Shown here in pieces: positions 9,101 to 18,400 of a stretch of 64,000 nt of DNA; position 1 is the stretch's first letter; every line of letters starts with the position of its first letter. The stretch spans positions 1 to 64,000 of the IMG/VR virus record IMGVR_UViG_3300012985_000006, one strand, 5' to 3'. The notes beneath the pieces are model-generated. The model made no database searches, was not told the DNA's origin, and saw only the letters and a program-made list of their open reading frames with translations. A program made the position numbers and the translations under genes. This stretch comes from a virus.

Positions 9101-12049
9101 GGTCACATCTCCAGTTAGCGTAACTCTAGGGCCGCCTCTAGGAACTGGATCGTAAGGAGTCAGTTCAGTCGTGAAATAGGCCGCTCCTGTGACGGCTGTG
9201 GGGCCCGATGTTACAGCCAACACTGGGTTGGTAAAGTCGGACCTGAACAGCTGAGGGCCAGCCAACGTGACGGTGGTGGTGTTGGACCCGCCATCGTAAG
9301 TCGAACCTCCTATCAGGTAAGTCTCGGTGCGATCCACCAATAGCAGGTAGTTGGCTTTGAAGTCTGAGGTTCTGTTGCCCACCAAATCTAGGCTGTTGGT
9401 GTCGGAGTTGACAATGACTGGGATTGTCTGAATGGGGGGTTGCAGTACGGTGATGTTCTGTTCCCCACCCATCGCCTGGTAGATGTAGTAGTCTATGTAG
9501 ACGTTCTCATTGGGCTTGACCACGGGGCCAGACGGGAGGGCGTCTGTGGCGGTTTGAGCCCCAAAGAACGTCACTGTGGAGGCGTCAACATCGAAGGTGA
9601 CTTGATCTGAGGTTTGAGGCCGGCCTCCACGGAAAGCCTTGGGGGTGGGGATTGAGGCCACTTCTCTTCCCAAAGGATTGAAGTGGAGGGTTGAAGTCTC
9701 AACAGGGTGAGGCTGGCACAGCTCCTTGCGAACCAGAAACGTGGCTCGTTCGGTAACCAGAACCCCATCCGAATTCTTGTACGTTATCTGCGCCTCTTCC
9801 AACTCCAGGAAACGTTCTGCAAACTGAATGAACCCTAGAGGGGGTTGCAACGTGTACTCTGACCCCAAGACCAATGTCCTGGATCCAAATACCAAGCCAC
9901 CAAGCGCAACATCTGCTTGACTGAAGTTGAGATGTCCAGTTGACATCGACACTTCAACAATACCAGCGGGTATCAAGCCAGGGGCTGTAAAGTTTGCGTC
10001 CGTCGCCACCACCACAGTTGAGGTAGAGAAGTGGCCGTTCGAATACTTGAAGCGATACGAATTAGCTTGACTTGGATTGATCGATAGACGAGGCGAGTTG
10101 GTGATCGTACCCAAAGACCTGACTCGTTCAACCTTGGTGTTGGGGTCTACTGGGGGAACTTCTCGAAAGTACCGGTCAGCCAGGATCTCAACACCCTCCA
10201 ATACACGATAGGTGAAGCCCGAAGAAGTGGCCCCCACCACATCTAGCGTTAGAGTGGCGGTGCTGACAGCTGTCACTTGGTACACCCCCTTGGCAGGGCC
10301 ACTGTCGACAACCAGGAAGTACCCTGGTTGCACCCCCGCAAGAGTGAAGTTCTGAGTAGTATCCGTCAAGACGTTGCCTGCGATCGAACCGTTGGATCCG
10401 TCCACCACATTGGCGCCGTCTGTCTCCACCATCGTCACCAGACCAGAGCCAGGATCCAACAGGGCATCTTCACCTACTGTCAGTTGGGTGTAGACCCCAC
10501 TCCCAGGTGTGGTTTCTAGCTCAAGTTTCAGACCTGAGCTGAATACCAATGGGTCAGGCAGCTGAACCCCACCATAAGGAACAGGGGCAGGCAGCACAAC
10601 ATTGGACTTGTGTTGAGCATACAACAGCGATTTGTTGTCGTAGTCAAGAATGTACCCGATACCAGTAGGAGGTGAAGCCACGTCCATTCTAGGCAAGGTG
10701 CCAACGAAGGTTCCTGTGCCTTGCTCCACTCGAATGGTCAAAGGTTGAGTGTCAACCGGTATGGCCGGCAAGTTGACGGTGGGGGAAGCGATGATGGGTT
10801 GAGCCCAAATGGCTCCCGCACTGACGTAGAAGGCCGAAACATCTTTCAGGGTGGGGTCGGCATCATCTAGATTGACAGGATTCCTAAACATCCTGAGTGA
10901 GATGCCACGTTCAATCAGCAGGTCAGCTGTGATAACTTGTGCCTGTTGAGATCCGTAACGTCCCACATCAGAATCGGAAAATCTAACCTGACCATCACTT
11001 CGACGGATCTGTACCACCCCTTTCTTGCCAGGGGTGGTGAGGGTGTCGACCCATTGTGTTTGACCGAACTGAACCACCCCCGACACACGGAAGAAAGTGT
11101 CGCTCTCTTCTGGAGGGATGGGAGCTAGGGCTGTAGGACTGGCGATCGTCCCTATGCTGATTGGGGCCAGATTCTGACCAAAAGAGAACGCTACCCCATC
11201 ATAATAGATAGCTCGGCCGGTGTTGGCCGACACATCAGCCGAATTTAGCTTCAATCGACCAGTACTGACGGCCCATTCAACCGTCCCAGCGGTTGGGTTG
11301 ACGGAAAAGCCAGCCTCTGACGCTTTCTCGATTGGTGTCAGGTATTCAGCGTATCCGATTCGGATCAGAGGGAATTGCCCTGTGGCGGGCAATGGGCTGA
11401 GCAACAACACGTCCCCCACCACTCCAATGCGGCCAGTCGAATCAGCAAAGGCATAGAATGTCTGACGCTGAAAGTGTACCGACTGTCCAGCAAAAGTCGT
11501 CAAGTCTCCAGCATTCCAATTGAGGTTGCCGGTTGCGAGTGAGATTTGAACCGTCCCAGCAGGAGGTGGGCTGAACCCACCGTCTGTCAAGACCAGAACA
11601 ACCGTAAAGGCTGTTCCTGAACCGGTATCACCCACATACAGTCGAACCGGATAGGCCCCCAAGTTTAGACTGATGGGGGCCACCACCTGAAGCCGTGTCG
11701 TGTTGGCGGTGGCCGTCAGCTTTCCAACCAGAGTAGGGGCCGAGCCAGGCAAGGTCTTGAACCGCCCGTCAGCCCCTTGGTAGTCAAATCGCTGCAACAC
11801 CTCGTTCTTGGTCCAACCAAACTTAGCCTCAACGAAGGAGGATTGGTTGTTTGGACCAGTGCCTGGCAGTTGAGCATCATCCAAAACGAATACATGGTAT
11901 TCCGTCCTAGGTACCGACTCATCTGAGGGATAGGCCGTGTTGAAGGCCGACGGGTTGGACAAATACACGTTGGGCGTGTAGGTGAACGGAGAATTCGCCT
12001 GACCGACTCGCGGAGGTTCTAGGACGTAGCCTTGTATCGAGAGGCCCAA
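6167..12049 (-). CDS. Giant modular beta-rich structural protein, 1960 aa
   Basis: The start is TTG 12049 with SD GGGGAG eight bases upstream; no ATG fits better. The protein is almost entirely beta-strand and made of repeated modules of at least two types. Type 1 carries G(T/I)V(Q/E)xSxxTGxLNxxxxDV and occurs near residues 155-200, 250-300 and 690-730. Type 2 carries GVxPGxxLxVxSGPxxGxYxV followed by strands ending in YRL or YKIV; it occurs near residues 570-630 and twice or more after residue 1600. The C-terminal 40 residues are helical and basic (KSLAKANRIKQQADVLNQL). Giant beta-modular proteins next to the spike and wedge genes are usually baseplate or tail-fibre parts. No enzyme motif was seen. 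At close to 5.9 kb it is the longest gene of the window. Confidence 0.8.
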   Translation of the reverse strand: MGLSIQGYVLEPPRVGQANSPFTYTPNVYLSNPSAFNTAYPSDESVPRTEYHVFVLDDAQLPGTGPNNQSSFVEAKFGWTKNEVLQRFDYQGADGRFKTLPGSAPTLVGKLTATANTTRLQVVAPISLNLGAYPVRLYVGDTGSGTAFTVVLVLTDGGFSPPPAGTVQISLATGNLNWNAGDLTTFAGQSVHFQRQTFYAFADSTGRIGVVGDVLLLSPLPATGQFPLIRIGYAEYLTPIEKASEAGFSVNPTAGTVEWAVSTGRLKLNSADVSANTGRAIYYDGVAFSFGQNLAPISIGTIASPTALAPIPPEESDTFFRVSGVVQFGQTQWVDTLTTPGKKGVVQIRRSDGQVRFSDSDVGRYGSQQAQVITADLLIERGISLRMFRNPVNLDDADPTLKDVSAFYVSAGAIWAQPIIASPTVNLPAIPVDTQPLTIRVEQGTGTFVGTLPRMDVASPPTGIGYILDYDNKSLLYAQHKSNVVLPAPVPYGGVQLPDPLVFSSGLKLELETTPGSGVYTQLTVGEDALLDPGSGLVTMVETDGANVVDGSNGSIAGNVLTDTTQNFTLAGVQPGYFLVVDSGPAKGVYQVTAVSTATLTLDVVGATSSGFTYRVLEGVEILADRYFREVPPVDPNTKVERVRSLGTITNSPRLSINPSQANSYRFKYSNGHFSTSTVVVATDANFTAPGLIPAGIVEVSMSTGHLNFSQADVALGGLVFGSRTLVLGSEYTLQPPLGFIQFAERFLELEEAQITYKNSDGVLVTERATFLVRKELCQPHPVETSTLHFNPLGREVASIPTPKAFRGGRPQTSDQVTFDVDASTVTFFGAQTATDALPSGPVVKPNENVYIDYYIYQAMGGEQNITVLQPPIQTIPVIVNSDTNSLDLVGNRTSDFKANYLLLVDRTETYLIGGSTYDGGSNTTTVTLAGPQLFRSDFTNPVLAVTSGPTAVTGAAYFTTELTPYDPVPRGGPRVTLTGDVTKQYVSGTAVLFTDNSTFLDLNIVSGSTYDQATNKTTVVMIANGARQYSGVTLKRSVRPILSTPAVKVQTQKSPELDLGYTVFRKVLGQVGIILSSPDQYTIDASGSVTVTQPLGLDEEIGIFYTGDRIIEAGRSLRASYTFNIVPSVQNGLLNQTLRADYTTYAPDTFFWRVETFTNFRGELAQQYESEAQSSVPSGGPILENSSSPKLFEQGRESVFFQEGHLANEDLVARPTLKYYNDSVNSLEDALQSMDGRVVGDHDGRFLFDGNIDNPARNTFTSVTNQIDDRFKISPAPYSVSGPPFVVTSIGTYQEVYKPAPTSRFYPTKRALYGVTVPTSGLSTGDPIADLGQKNLKTAELIQRRYPWAVVTGYAVSSSTVLQVDAALGSTDLLRPAFVAGMQVAITAQNGTILVADSPGLTVQSATSTSITLTSALGVNIPVGATIRLSTADTSYLKQYRLGIDIGIDLENGLLTYQAPSAPWNDPSVPTVLQPSPPNSGGGEVLDATVTLLNTLTTPDRFPALDGGTEDDDHNRQFPILNPNVSAEGGAAGFLTTELGIINTSTGTLRAVTTFSFTGTGSLDATRTIITNSVAWPLPVPKIHELVEIRTGLNALSGYRRITGVTGNTITVNSPFASVDSGFGFSVTISNDLVASTGAILTTTTLTDNTVDFLVFGVVPGHTVVITSGPHVGLRRQVVSVAQHVLTVTAFPSTNASQNYRLATALETFGGAVNDLVTASLIPAVTGEGPIVANQVTSIDAFFNTATTTLISDTNGASSTSTFTSVGHTFVTSGVTTSHLLFIRNGTNAGVYKIQQVLSQTSLLIEGTFPVNSTGISYKIVSTVGLTAEPLQAILTTALAAETFYPTIAPFLSLISTQVAVTGDAGAFAVRTTTEDLNSRETIVSARSAALSAPTGYVASLEAELSSGDRLYDRRFTWIDTRINLTNGILVKKSLAKANRIKQQADVLNQLTKLLSVQN

Positions 12050-12052
12050 AGA

Positions 12053-12475
12053 TCACTCCCCTGACTTCAGTCTTGACTCGAAAGCTTCCTGACGCTCAAA
12101 AGATTCTGGATTTCCAGCATAGACCGCACCTTGCTCGTGTGCATCCACCACTTTATCGTGATCGTCTTTGACCCCCTTCAAGTCGTTCTCAAACTGATTC
12201 AGCAATTCTTGCACAGACCTGGGGACCATAGCGTACTCTTCCAGCAATTGAGAGATTTCCTGAGGGGCATCCACCCAGAATTCAATGGAACGCCCAGAAG
12301 CCAGAGGCATCTGTAGTTTCAGTCTCAAAGTTATGGGGTCGTTTTTCAACGGCCGCAGCTCAGCCACATTGCCTAACGTATCTTTGATGGTCAGCAAGTC
12401 CCTGGACTCGCTCATACCTACGATGTAGCCCAGAAGCTGTGGAGTCTGGCGCTTCTTCCTAGCACGCTTGCTCAT
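12053..12475 (-). CDS. Small baseplate-region protein with chaperone-like C-terminal motif
   Basis: 140 aa, ATGA overlap with the 67-aa gene before it and SD GAGG. Residues ~48-76 (LRLKLQMPLASGRSIEF then WVDAPQEI) match the 67-aa neighbour (VRLKLNLKNTL then EVWVDAPTEV), so the two share a small beta domain by duplication. Residues ~85-114 hold DLKGVKDDHDKVVDAHE, which closely matches a segment of the 420-aa chaperone-type protein at 24200-25462. The C terminus is charged. The function is unknown; the shared motif suggests a common binding partner. The protein could be a small baseplate adaptor near the spike. Confidence 0.7.
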   Translation of the reverse strand: MSKRARKKRQTPQLLGYIVGMSESRDLLTIKDTLGNVAELRPLKNDPITLRLKLQMPLASGRSIEFWVDAPQEISQLLEEYAMVPRSVQELLNQFENDLKGVKDDHDKVVDAHEQGAVYAGNPESFERQEAFESRLKSGE

Positions 12476-12675
12476 TTGGCCTCAGGCAGGCCATTGGCCG
12501 GTGCGAAGAAATCGTTTACCTCTGTGGGGGCGTCCACCCAAACTTCCAGGGTCTGATTCAGGGTGTTCTTGAGATTTAGTTTCAGCCGAACTTTCAGATC
12601 GCCGATATTGCCCTCGGCGTCTATTTCGCGCTTCTCCACCACCTCAGACACTACTCCAAACGTCGCTCTTGCCAT
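12472..12675 (-). CDS. Small baseplate-region protein, paralogue of its downstream neighbour
   Basis: 67 aa, ATG at 12675 with SD GGAG eight bases upstream. It is one small beta domain (KVRLKLNLKNTL, then LEVWVDAPTEV) with a short tail. The same WVDAP(T/Q)E signature occurs in the 140-aa product encoded next, which indicates a local duplication. It lies between the hydrophobic 190-aa gene and the 140-aa gene in the spike-proximal cluster. No known family is recognised. The conserved Trp-Val-Asp-Ala-Pro turn may be a contact surface. Confidence 0.7.
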   Translation of the reverse strand: MARATFGVVSEVVEKREIDAEGNIGDLKVRLKLNLKNTLNQTLEVWVDAPTEVNDFFAPANGLPEAK

Positions 12676-12690
12676 GATGCTATCTCCATT

Positions 12691-13263
12691 TCATATTATG
12701 GTACCAAAGCCGGTACTGGATGCCCCTATCGTAGAGGGACTTCCTACAATGGCCACGGGAATCAGCAAACTAGCGAAAGTTATATCTAGCCCTGTCGCCA
12801 ACGCTCGGGCGGCCTGCAGGGAGGCTGGCCCGTTCATCCCCGCAGTTGCAAATCCTGAGCTGATAGAGGCAAAAGCAGGCGGAGCTCTGAACGAAGCAAC
12901 CCCCGTCCCCACCCCCACTCCAGGATGGGTGGTCTTGATCAGCATTTGAGCAAAGGCCGTCGTCAGACCGGTCGATAGGCCAGACACAAAAGCTGACATC
13001 AAAAGGCCGTTCAGGCCATTGCTTAACATTCCAGACAAGATGTTGGCATACAAGACAGGGGTCTGTACCACCAACGGGAGTGGAATGTTGCTCCCCACGC
13101 CGGCCGTTCCTCCGTCGATCGTCTGAATCTTGATAAGGGGAACCCACCTGACCAGCCCTTGGGCTACCCCATTAGCATACTTGGGCACACTGGTCCCCAA
13201 GAAAGAACAGCTAACCAGGCTGGGAACGATCGCCCCAATGATTCCAGGGGGTGTGACGGGCAT
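12691..13263 (-). CDS. Hydrophobic Gly/Ala-rich spike-adjacent protein
   Basis: 190 aa, starting at a TGATG junction with the spike gene, with no own SD, so coupled translation is likely. The sequence is rich in Gly, Ala, Ser and Leu with long apolar stretches (ANILSGMLSNGLNGLLMSAF, IPVAIVGSPSTIG) but no clear signal peptide. Its first half includes a THPGVGVGTGVA turn. The gene directly after the spike often encodes a PAAR-type tip protein; I do not see the conserved His/Cys pattern of PAAR here, so that identity is only a position-based possibility. It may instead be a membrane-active or packing protein at the spike or hub. Confidence 0.6.
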   Translation of the reverse strand: MPVTPPGIIGAIVPSLVSCSFLGTSVPKYANGVAQGLVRWVPLIKIQTIDGGTAGVGSNIPLPLVVQTPVLYANILSGMLSNGLNGLLMSAFVSGLSTGLTTAFAQMLIKTTHPGVGVGTGVASFRAPPAFASISSGFATAGMNGPASLQAARALATGLDITFASLLIPVAIVGSPSTIGASSTGFGTII

Positions 13264-15440
13264 CAGATGGATCGCACAAGAGCGCTCCCTAGCAAAGGGG
13301 TGCCGGTGATGGGGTCTAAGGTGGGGGCCCCTGGAGGCAAAGAAGCTATTCCTCGAAGGACACCAAAGGTAGCGGTTGGGCCCCCCAACAGTATTTGAGG
13401 AGCCACCATCGAGATATTGGTCGAGGCGGCTAGATTCATAGCCAATCCGGCCGTCAATGACATAGCCCCCGCTCCTGCCGCTAACGACATCGCCCCTGAG
13501 GCGGTTGAGATCGTAACCGCACCCGCGGCGGTTGTCATCGACATGGCTCCTGTGCCGACTGTCACCGAGTAGGCACCAGCTGGTGCGTTGAAGCTGATGG
13601 CGCCCGCCAGGGCACTGTAAGAGATCGCCCCTGCCACCACATTCTGGGTCAAACCTCCAGCTAGGATGGTCGACACTTTGCCGCCCAAAGCGATGTTTTC
13701 CAACACCTGCAAGGCATAGTTCAGCTGAGTCTTCCCGTTCACCATCTGGTTGACTTCGCCAAAATTGAACGAAGCCCCTTGGAAAGCGTTCAGGTTGATG
13801 CGATCCGCACTCAACTTGTACTGCCCACTCACAATGGTCTTTTTCGACCCCTCGATGGTCTTCAGTTCTGCGCCAGTAATGGCCGACTGTTTGACACCTC
13901 GCACCTGAAGATCGGCCGTCACATCGTCTTCGTTGGGGTTGCCCTCATAGATAGTTCGAGTCCCAGAGTGGTAGCGGGTCGTGATCGCATTGCCGGCCGC
14001 ATCTCTGCCGATGTCCAGGTGCAACCCACCTTCTAAGGTGATGTGGGCCGAAATACGATCTGGATTGGAAGCCCCAATGAACGCTTTCAAAGCGCCTTCC
14101 AGGTTCATTTCCACCGATACCTTTTTGGAGCCGCTAGTGTAGTCCTCAACGGTTGAGGCCGGCACATTCAGAAACAATTTCCCTTGTTTGCTGACCGCTG
14201 CTACGAAAGCATTGTCACCAGTCGATCTTGGCGGCCTCATTCGAAAGAAGAACGCCGCCGCCGAGGTGGTGGCCTCAATGTCTGGAACCGTAGGGTTACG
14301 GTCCACCTCTTCTAGTGTGAATTTACCCAAACCTTGAGCCAAGAAGTCGGGGAATATCCTGGGTTTCAAGATTTTGGCGTATTGACGTTGACCTCTAGTA
14401 GTAGAGGCATCGTTCCCAACCATCGTCCCCAATACCCGTTCGATGTAGGGAGTTCGGCGGTCCATCGAAAATCCGTCAATCTCCTCAATGACATCTTGAG
14501 TCAAGTCGGAGGTGTGGTTTAGTTCCAAACGATCTTCAACGAAGGCGTCAGCTGCTGTGTTGGGGTCCTCAATGCTGACCGCGGGAGAGGTTGGGGGGTA
14601 ATGCACCCGACGACCATTGGAGTACGTGACCGGAGGGAACTGGTTCGTATCGTTGAACAGTGGGAGCAGTTTGCCGTTCTGATTGGAGAACTTGGCATTA
14701 GATCCAGACCCTACACCAGGGCCGGCTAGTTGCAGCGTATCCCTTCCGTAGTATTCAGTATCGGTGTCTCTAAGGGTTCCGTCTGCTTTGAGAAGATCGT
14801 TGGGGATGAAGAAGGTCCCTCGACGGATCGGTCCTGAGATACGCTTCACCCCCGCTTCAGACTCCACACGGTGAATCGCTTGAGAGATGATGGTTCTATC
14901 GGCGTCCCGCAGCTCGAACAAGTCGCCTGCCCGATTGACCAACTTCACATCTTTAGTGAGGGTCAATTCAGCGCCAGAGGACGACATGCCGCCCACATCA
15001 CCAGGCCGTAGATTTAGACGTTTGATACGCCTGGTGGTGCCGATGACTCGCTCGAATGATTCCCTATCCGCATCACTGATTTCTGCAGGATTATCAGGCG
15101 AGAAAGGATCGAACCGCAAACCGCTACGATTGCCCGTGGGGATGTAGCCCAAAATGACCGCATCCGTCAAGTGCTTCTGGATACGACGGTACCCTACCAC
15201 CACCATACTGTTGACTTCAGGGATACCGCCCCAAAAGCTTCGGGGGCCAGACATCGATTGAGTCAAGTCTATTTCATAACGCTCACTGCTCCCGCTAAGG
15301 ATCTTGATATCTGCCTTCAAGTTCACTTCGTCTACACGAGTGATCATGCCGATCTTGATACCATTGGCGTCATGAGTGTCTACGAAGTCTTTACCTGGAA
15401 TCGTACCAGGCAAATGTTTGGGATTACGTGGCATAGGCAT
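13263..15440 (-). CDS. Baseplate central spike protein (gpV/gp5 type)
   Basis: 725 aa, ATG at 15440 with SD GGAGG seven bases upstream and a TGATG overlap with the hub gene. Residues ~25-100 look like the OB-fold of phage spikes (IGMITRVDEVNLKADIKI, then a GGIPEVNSMVVVGY segment). The C-terminal part, residues ~600-680, is a run of short strands with AGAxS-type steps every 8-9 residues (VVAGAISYSALAGAISF, TAAGAVTISTASGAM), as in trimeric beta-helix spikes. Known spikes of this type sit on the hub and pierce the outer membrane or cell surface after contraction. Its place between hub and small baseplate genes agrees. No lysozyme domain is visible inside it. Confidence 0.88.
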   Translation of the reverse strand: MPMPRNPKHLPGTIPGKDFVDTHDANGIKIGMITRVDEVNLKADIKILSGSSERYEIDLTQSMSGPRSFWGGIPEVNSMVVVGYRRIQKHLTDAVILGYIPTGNRSGLRFDPFSPDNPAEISDADRESFERVIGTTRRIKRLNLRPGDVGGMSSSGAELTLTKDVKLVNRAGDLFELRDADRTIISQAIHRVESEAGVKRISGPIRRGTFFIPNDLLKADGTLRDTDTEYYGRDTLQLAGPGVGSGSNAKFSNQNGKLLPLFNDTNQFPPVTYSNGRRVHYPPTSPAVSIEDPNTAADAFVEDRLELNHTSDLTQDVIEEIDGFSMDRRTPYIERVLGTMVGNDASTTRGQRQYAKILKPRIFPDFLAQGLGKFTLEEVDRNPTVPDIEATTSAAAFFFRMRPPRSTGDNAFVAAVSKQGKLFLNVPASTVEDYTSGSKKVSVEMNLEGALKAFIGASNPDRISAHITLEGGLHLDIGRDAAGNAITTRYHSGTRTIYEGNPNEDDVTADLQVRGVKQSAITGAELKTIEGSKKTIVSGQYKLSADRINLNAFQGASFNFGEVNQMVNGKTQLNYALQVLENIALGGKVSTILAGGLTQNVVAGAISYSALAGAISFNAPAGAYSVTVGTGAMSMTTAAGAVTISTASGAMSLAAGAGAMSLTAGLAMNLAASTNISMVAPQILLGGPTATFGVLRGIASLPPGAPTLDPITGTPLLGSALVRSI

Positions 15441-18400
15441 CAGCCGGCCTCCACAAGATTAAGCTTGCCTTGATGGTTAGCCAAACTTTGCTCTGCTTTG
15501 GCCAAATCCTCAGTAACAGTCTTCAAAGCGGCCGCTGTATCACCGTTGATGATGCTGTGATTGTCCACCGCTTCTTGCAAACGTTGCTGTTCTTCCTGAA
15601 GCCGCGTTATATCGGCCATGTCTTTATCAATCAAGCCTTGTAGTTCGGCCTTTTGAGCGTTGGATTTCAACTTACCACTAAATTGACTCCAAGCCGAACT
15701 CGCCTGATTGAGCGCCGTTTCAGCTTGGACGGCCAAAGCAGCTGGATCGCCGCCAGCCGCTCTGTTGGGCGTAGAGTATGGGGGTGCGAAGTCGTCCACC
15801 GAAGTAGGGTTCTGTCCAAATCGGATATCCCCAGGGGCGGCTGTTGGCACTTTGATCAACTCTCCACGAAGCTCTTTCTCATATTGCTGATGAGGATCGT
15901 CCAATGCTCGGTACAGGTCCGATAGGAAGGCCTCGACCCTGTTGATCAGCTGGTCTCTGCTGGGCGTGGCGGCCGAATCGCTAACAGGGGTCCCGTCATT
16001 CAAAGCTTCTTCCAACAAGCTGTTAGATGCAGGAATTTTGGTGTCGTCTAGAGTGGTGGGTCGAATAACTTTGATCTGATACCCGACATTGAGGAAAGCC
16101 AAATCGGCTCGACCCGTTAGACAGATACAGTCTTTCGATGCGGGTGCATAGCTGTCCTTTACCTGCATTTCTGCCAAGGTCAAAGCTTTACTCAGCTGAC
16201 TGGCCTCAACATCGACAACAGCTCCTTTCTGCTCAGCAGAATTAAGAGTGGCGGTGTCGGTGAATGTGGTGTCGGTATTGGTGAACTCAGGTTTTTGAGT
16301 CTCCGGATTGATCATTCCTGCAGTCTGGAGGGCTTCTTGACCCATCCTTGCCACCGCATCAGCAGGATTCGTGTAGGCGGTACTGACGGTCGTCAAACCT
16401 TGCGATTGAGCCTGGAGGGTTTCATACAGTCCGCCGCCCAAAGCCAGCTGAGTGCCTATGTTGGCTTTGGTGTTGCCCCCATCTAGGCTCAGTACCAAAG
16501 AACCGTCCCTCAACGAGACTCCTCGGCCGTATCGATGATGACCGATCACCTCGAACCCTCTCTCGTCAGAGACAGGGCGGATCATTCCTGTAGCGCCTTG
16601 GAACTTCAACGAGCTGTTGCCAAAGTCGATGTTCTTGCTAGGTAGGAGCAACATCTCCTTCACCACTTTGGACTGATCGTGTAGATAGGTGTAGACACCT
16701 GCCGAATTCAGGCCGTAACTATAACGGTTGGTCAGATGTTTCTCTCTGAGCTGATCATCTGCTGTGGCCGTATGGTTGTATTGATTGAAGCTATTGAGCA
16801 AATCAGGGGCAGCTTTATTGAATGCCTGCACTTTGCTCTGAGCTGTCCTGGGATCGGTCGATGGCTTCTGACCTGCCAACTTGGCTAATGTCTCTGGGGT
16901 GGCTTGGAAGGGTCTGGTGTAGGCCAACACCACATTAGGGTACCCCACCACCCTCCCAGTCTTAGGATGTCGGAGTATCAAGGGGGCGTAAGGATCGTCG
17001 TCCCCGGGATTGACAGCGTAATTGGAAGGAGGAATCTCGGCCGCCCGCCCAACGTCTGCCTTGAATTGACCGCCTGTTGACAATTGCCTGGTGGTCAAAC
17101 TAGCCCCTTCCGAGGCAAGCAGAGTTTTTGGCTTTTGCTCCTTGGGTCCCTTGTATCCCACAAGCTTGATGGCACCAATACCAGAAGGGGCTTTGAACTT
17201 CTCCCGCTTAGCCGTCAAAGTTAGGGTTGTGGTGGCACGACTTCCAAACGCAACATTGTGGCTTATCCCTTGGATGTACCACATCTGATCTTCCGGAGCT
17301 AGATAGATAGGGAAGCCGAGGCGAAGCTCCGGACGATGGGGGATTGTGATGTTGGCTCTGAATCGTTTGGAATTCATACGATCCAACAGGTCCAACCCTA
17401 CGTAGAACATCTGAAGAGGGTTGGCCATGAACTCAGAATTGTAAGTGTGGGATCTCCATCCATACTTGCGAAGCAGATGGTAGTCTGTCACTGACGTGTA
17501 GGGGACAGTTTCCTCTGGGAAGCCGTAGTCCACATTGCCCCCGTAGTTCCCTTGTAGCTGAATCTGGGTCACCACCTCGGCTTCAGATTCAGACAGATCC
17601 CAATCGATGATATCGATCGCTTGAATCCAGCTGATCGGCTTGTTTGAAAGGGTGTCCAGATTGTAGAAAGGAGGTTTGAATACGATCTCCCCCGTCACAT
17701 CCATATAGAACTCAAAGCCAATCGCTTCTTTGGCGGCATTTGCTAGTTCTAGTTTGGTCTGATACTCACTCTGCCAAAAATTCACCTGACCGGCCTGAGA
17801 GAATTGAGTCCTGTAGGCCACCACTGCAGGGTCGGTAGGATCGAAATCCAACTGAGCCGAGTCATTACCATTTGCTTGCCTGACCAGCTGCGAGACGAAA
17901 GGCTTGCCAAACTGCGGCTTCTTAGACTGGTAGGCCGCCTGAATGACATCACCTCTAACAGCCGTTCCCGTGGTACCGTAAAGCAACAGATTGGAACGGA
18001 TCTTACTGAAACGCTTGTTCCAGTATTGCATAATGTCGCCCAAAGCTGAATTGAATGTGGCCTTCTGTTGAGGTTCCTTGTACACACTAACTAGAGACCC
18101 AGTGCCAACGATCACATCTCCGAACGACTGTTGAGCAAGGGTCCAGATAACGTCATAGGGATTCATTCCGAAGAAGACGTTCCCAAAGATGCTCCGTCCT
18201 GCTTGTCCTGTCGTTTGAGTGAAAGCGGGGTTGATGTTCATCTTGCAGATTTCCCACCATTTGAGAATATCGGCGCAATTGATCGAAAGGGTGTGCTCTC
18301 CGTTAGAAAACCCTTTACTGACATCTGTCACCAATCCCCAGAAGATGGGGTAGTATTGGGGAACCCCTTCAACAGTGTAGTAACCCTTAGAGTAGATCTC

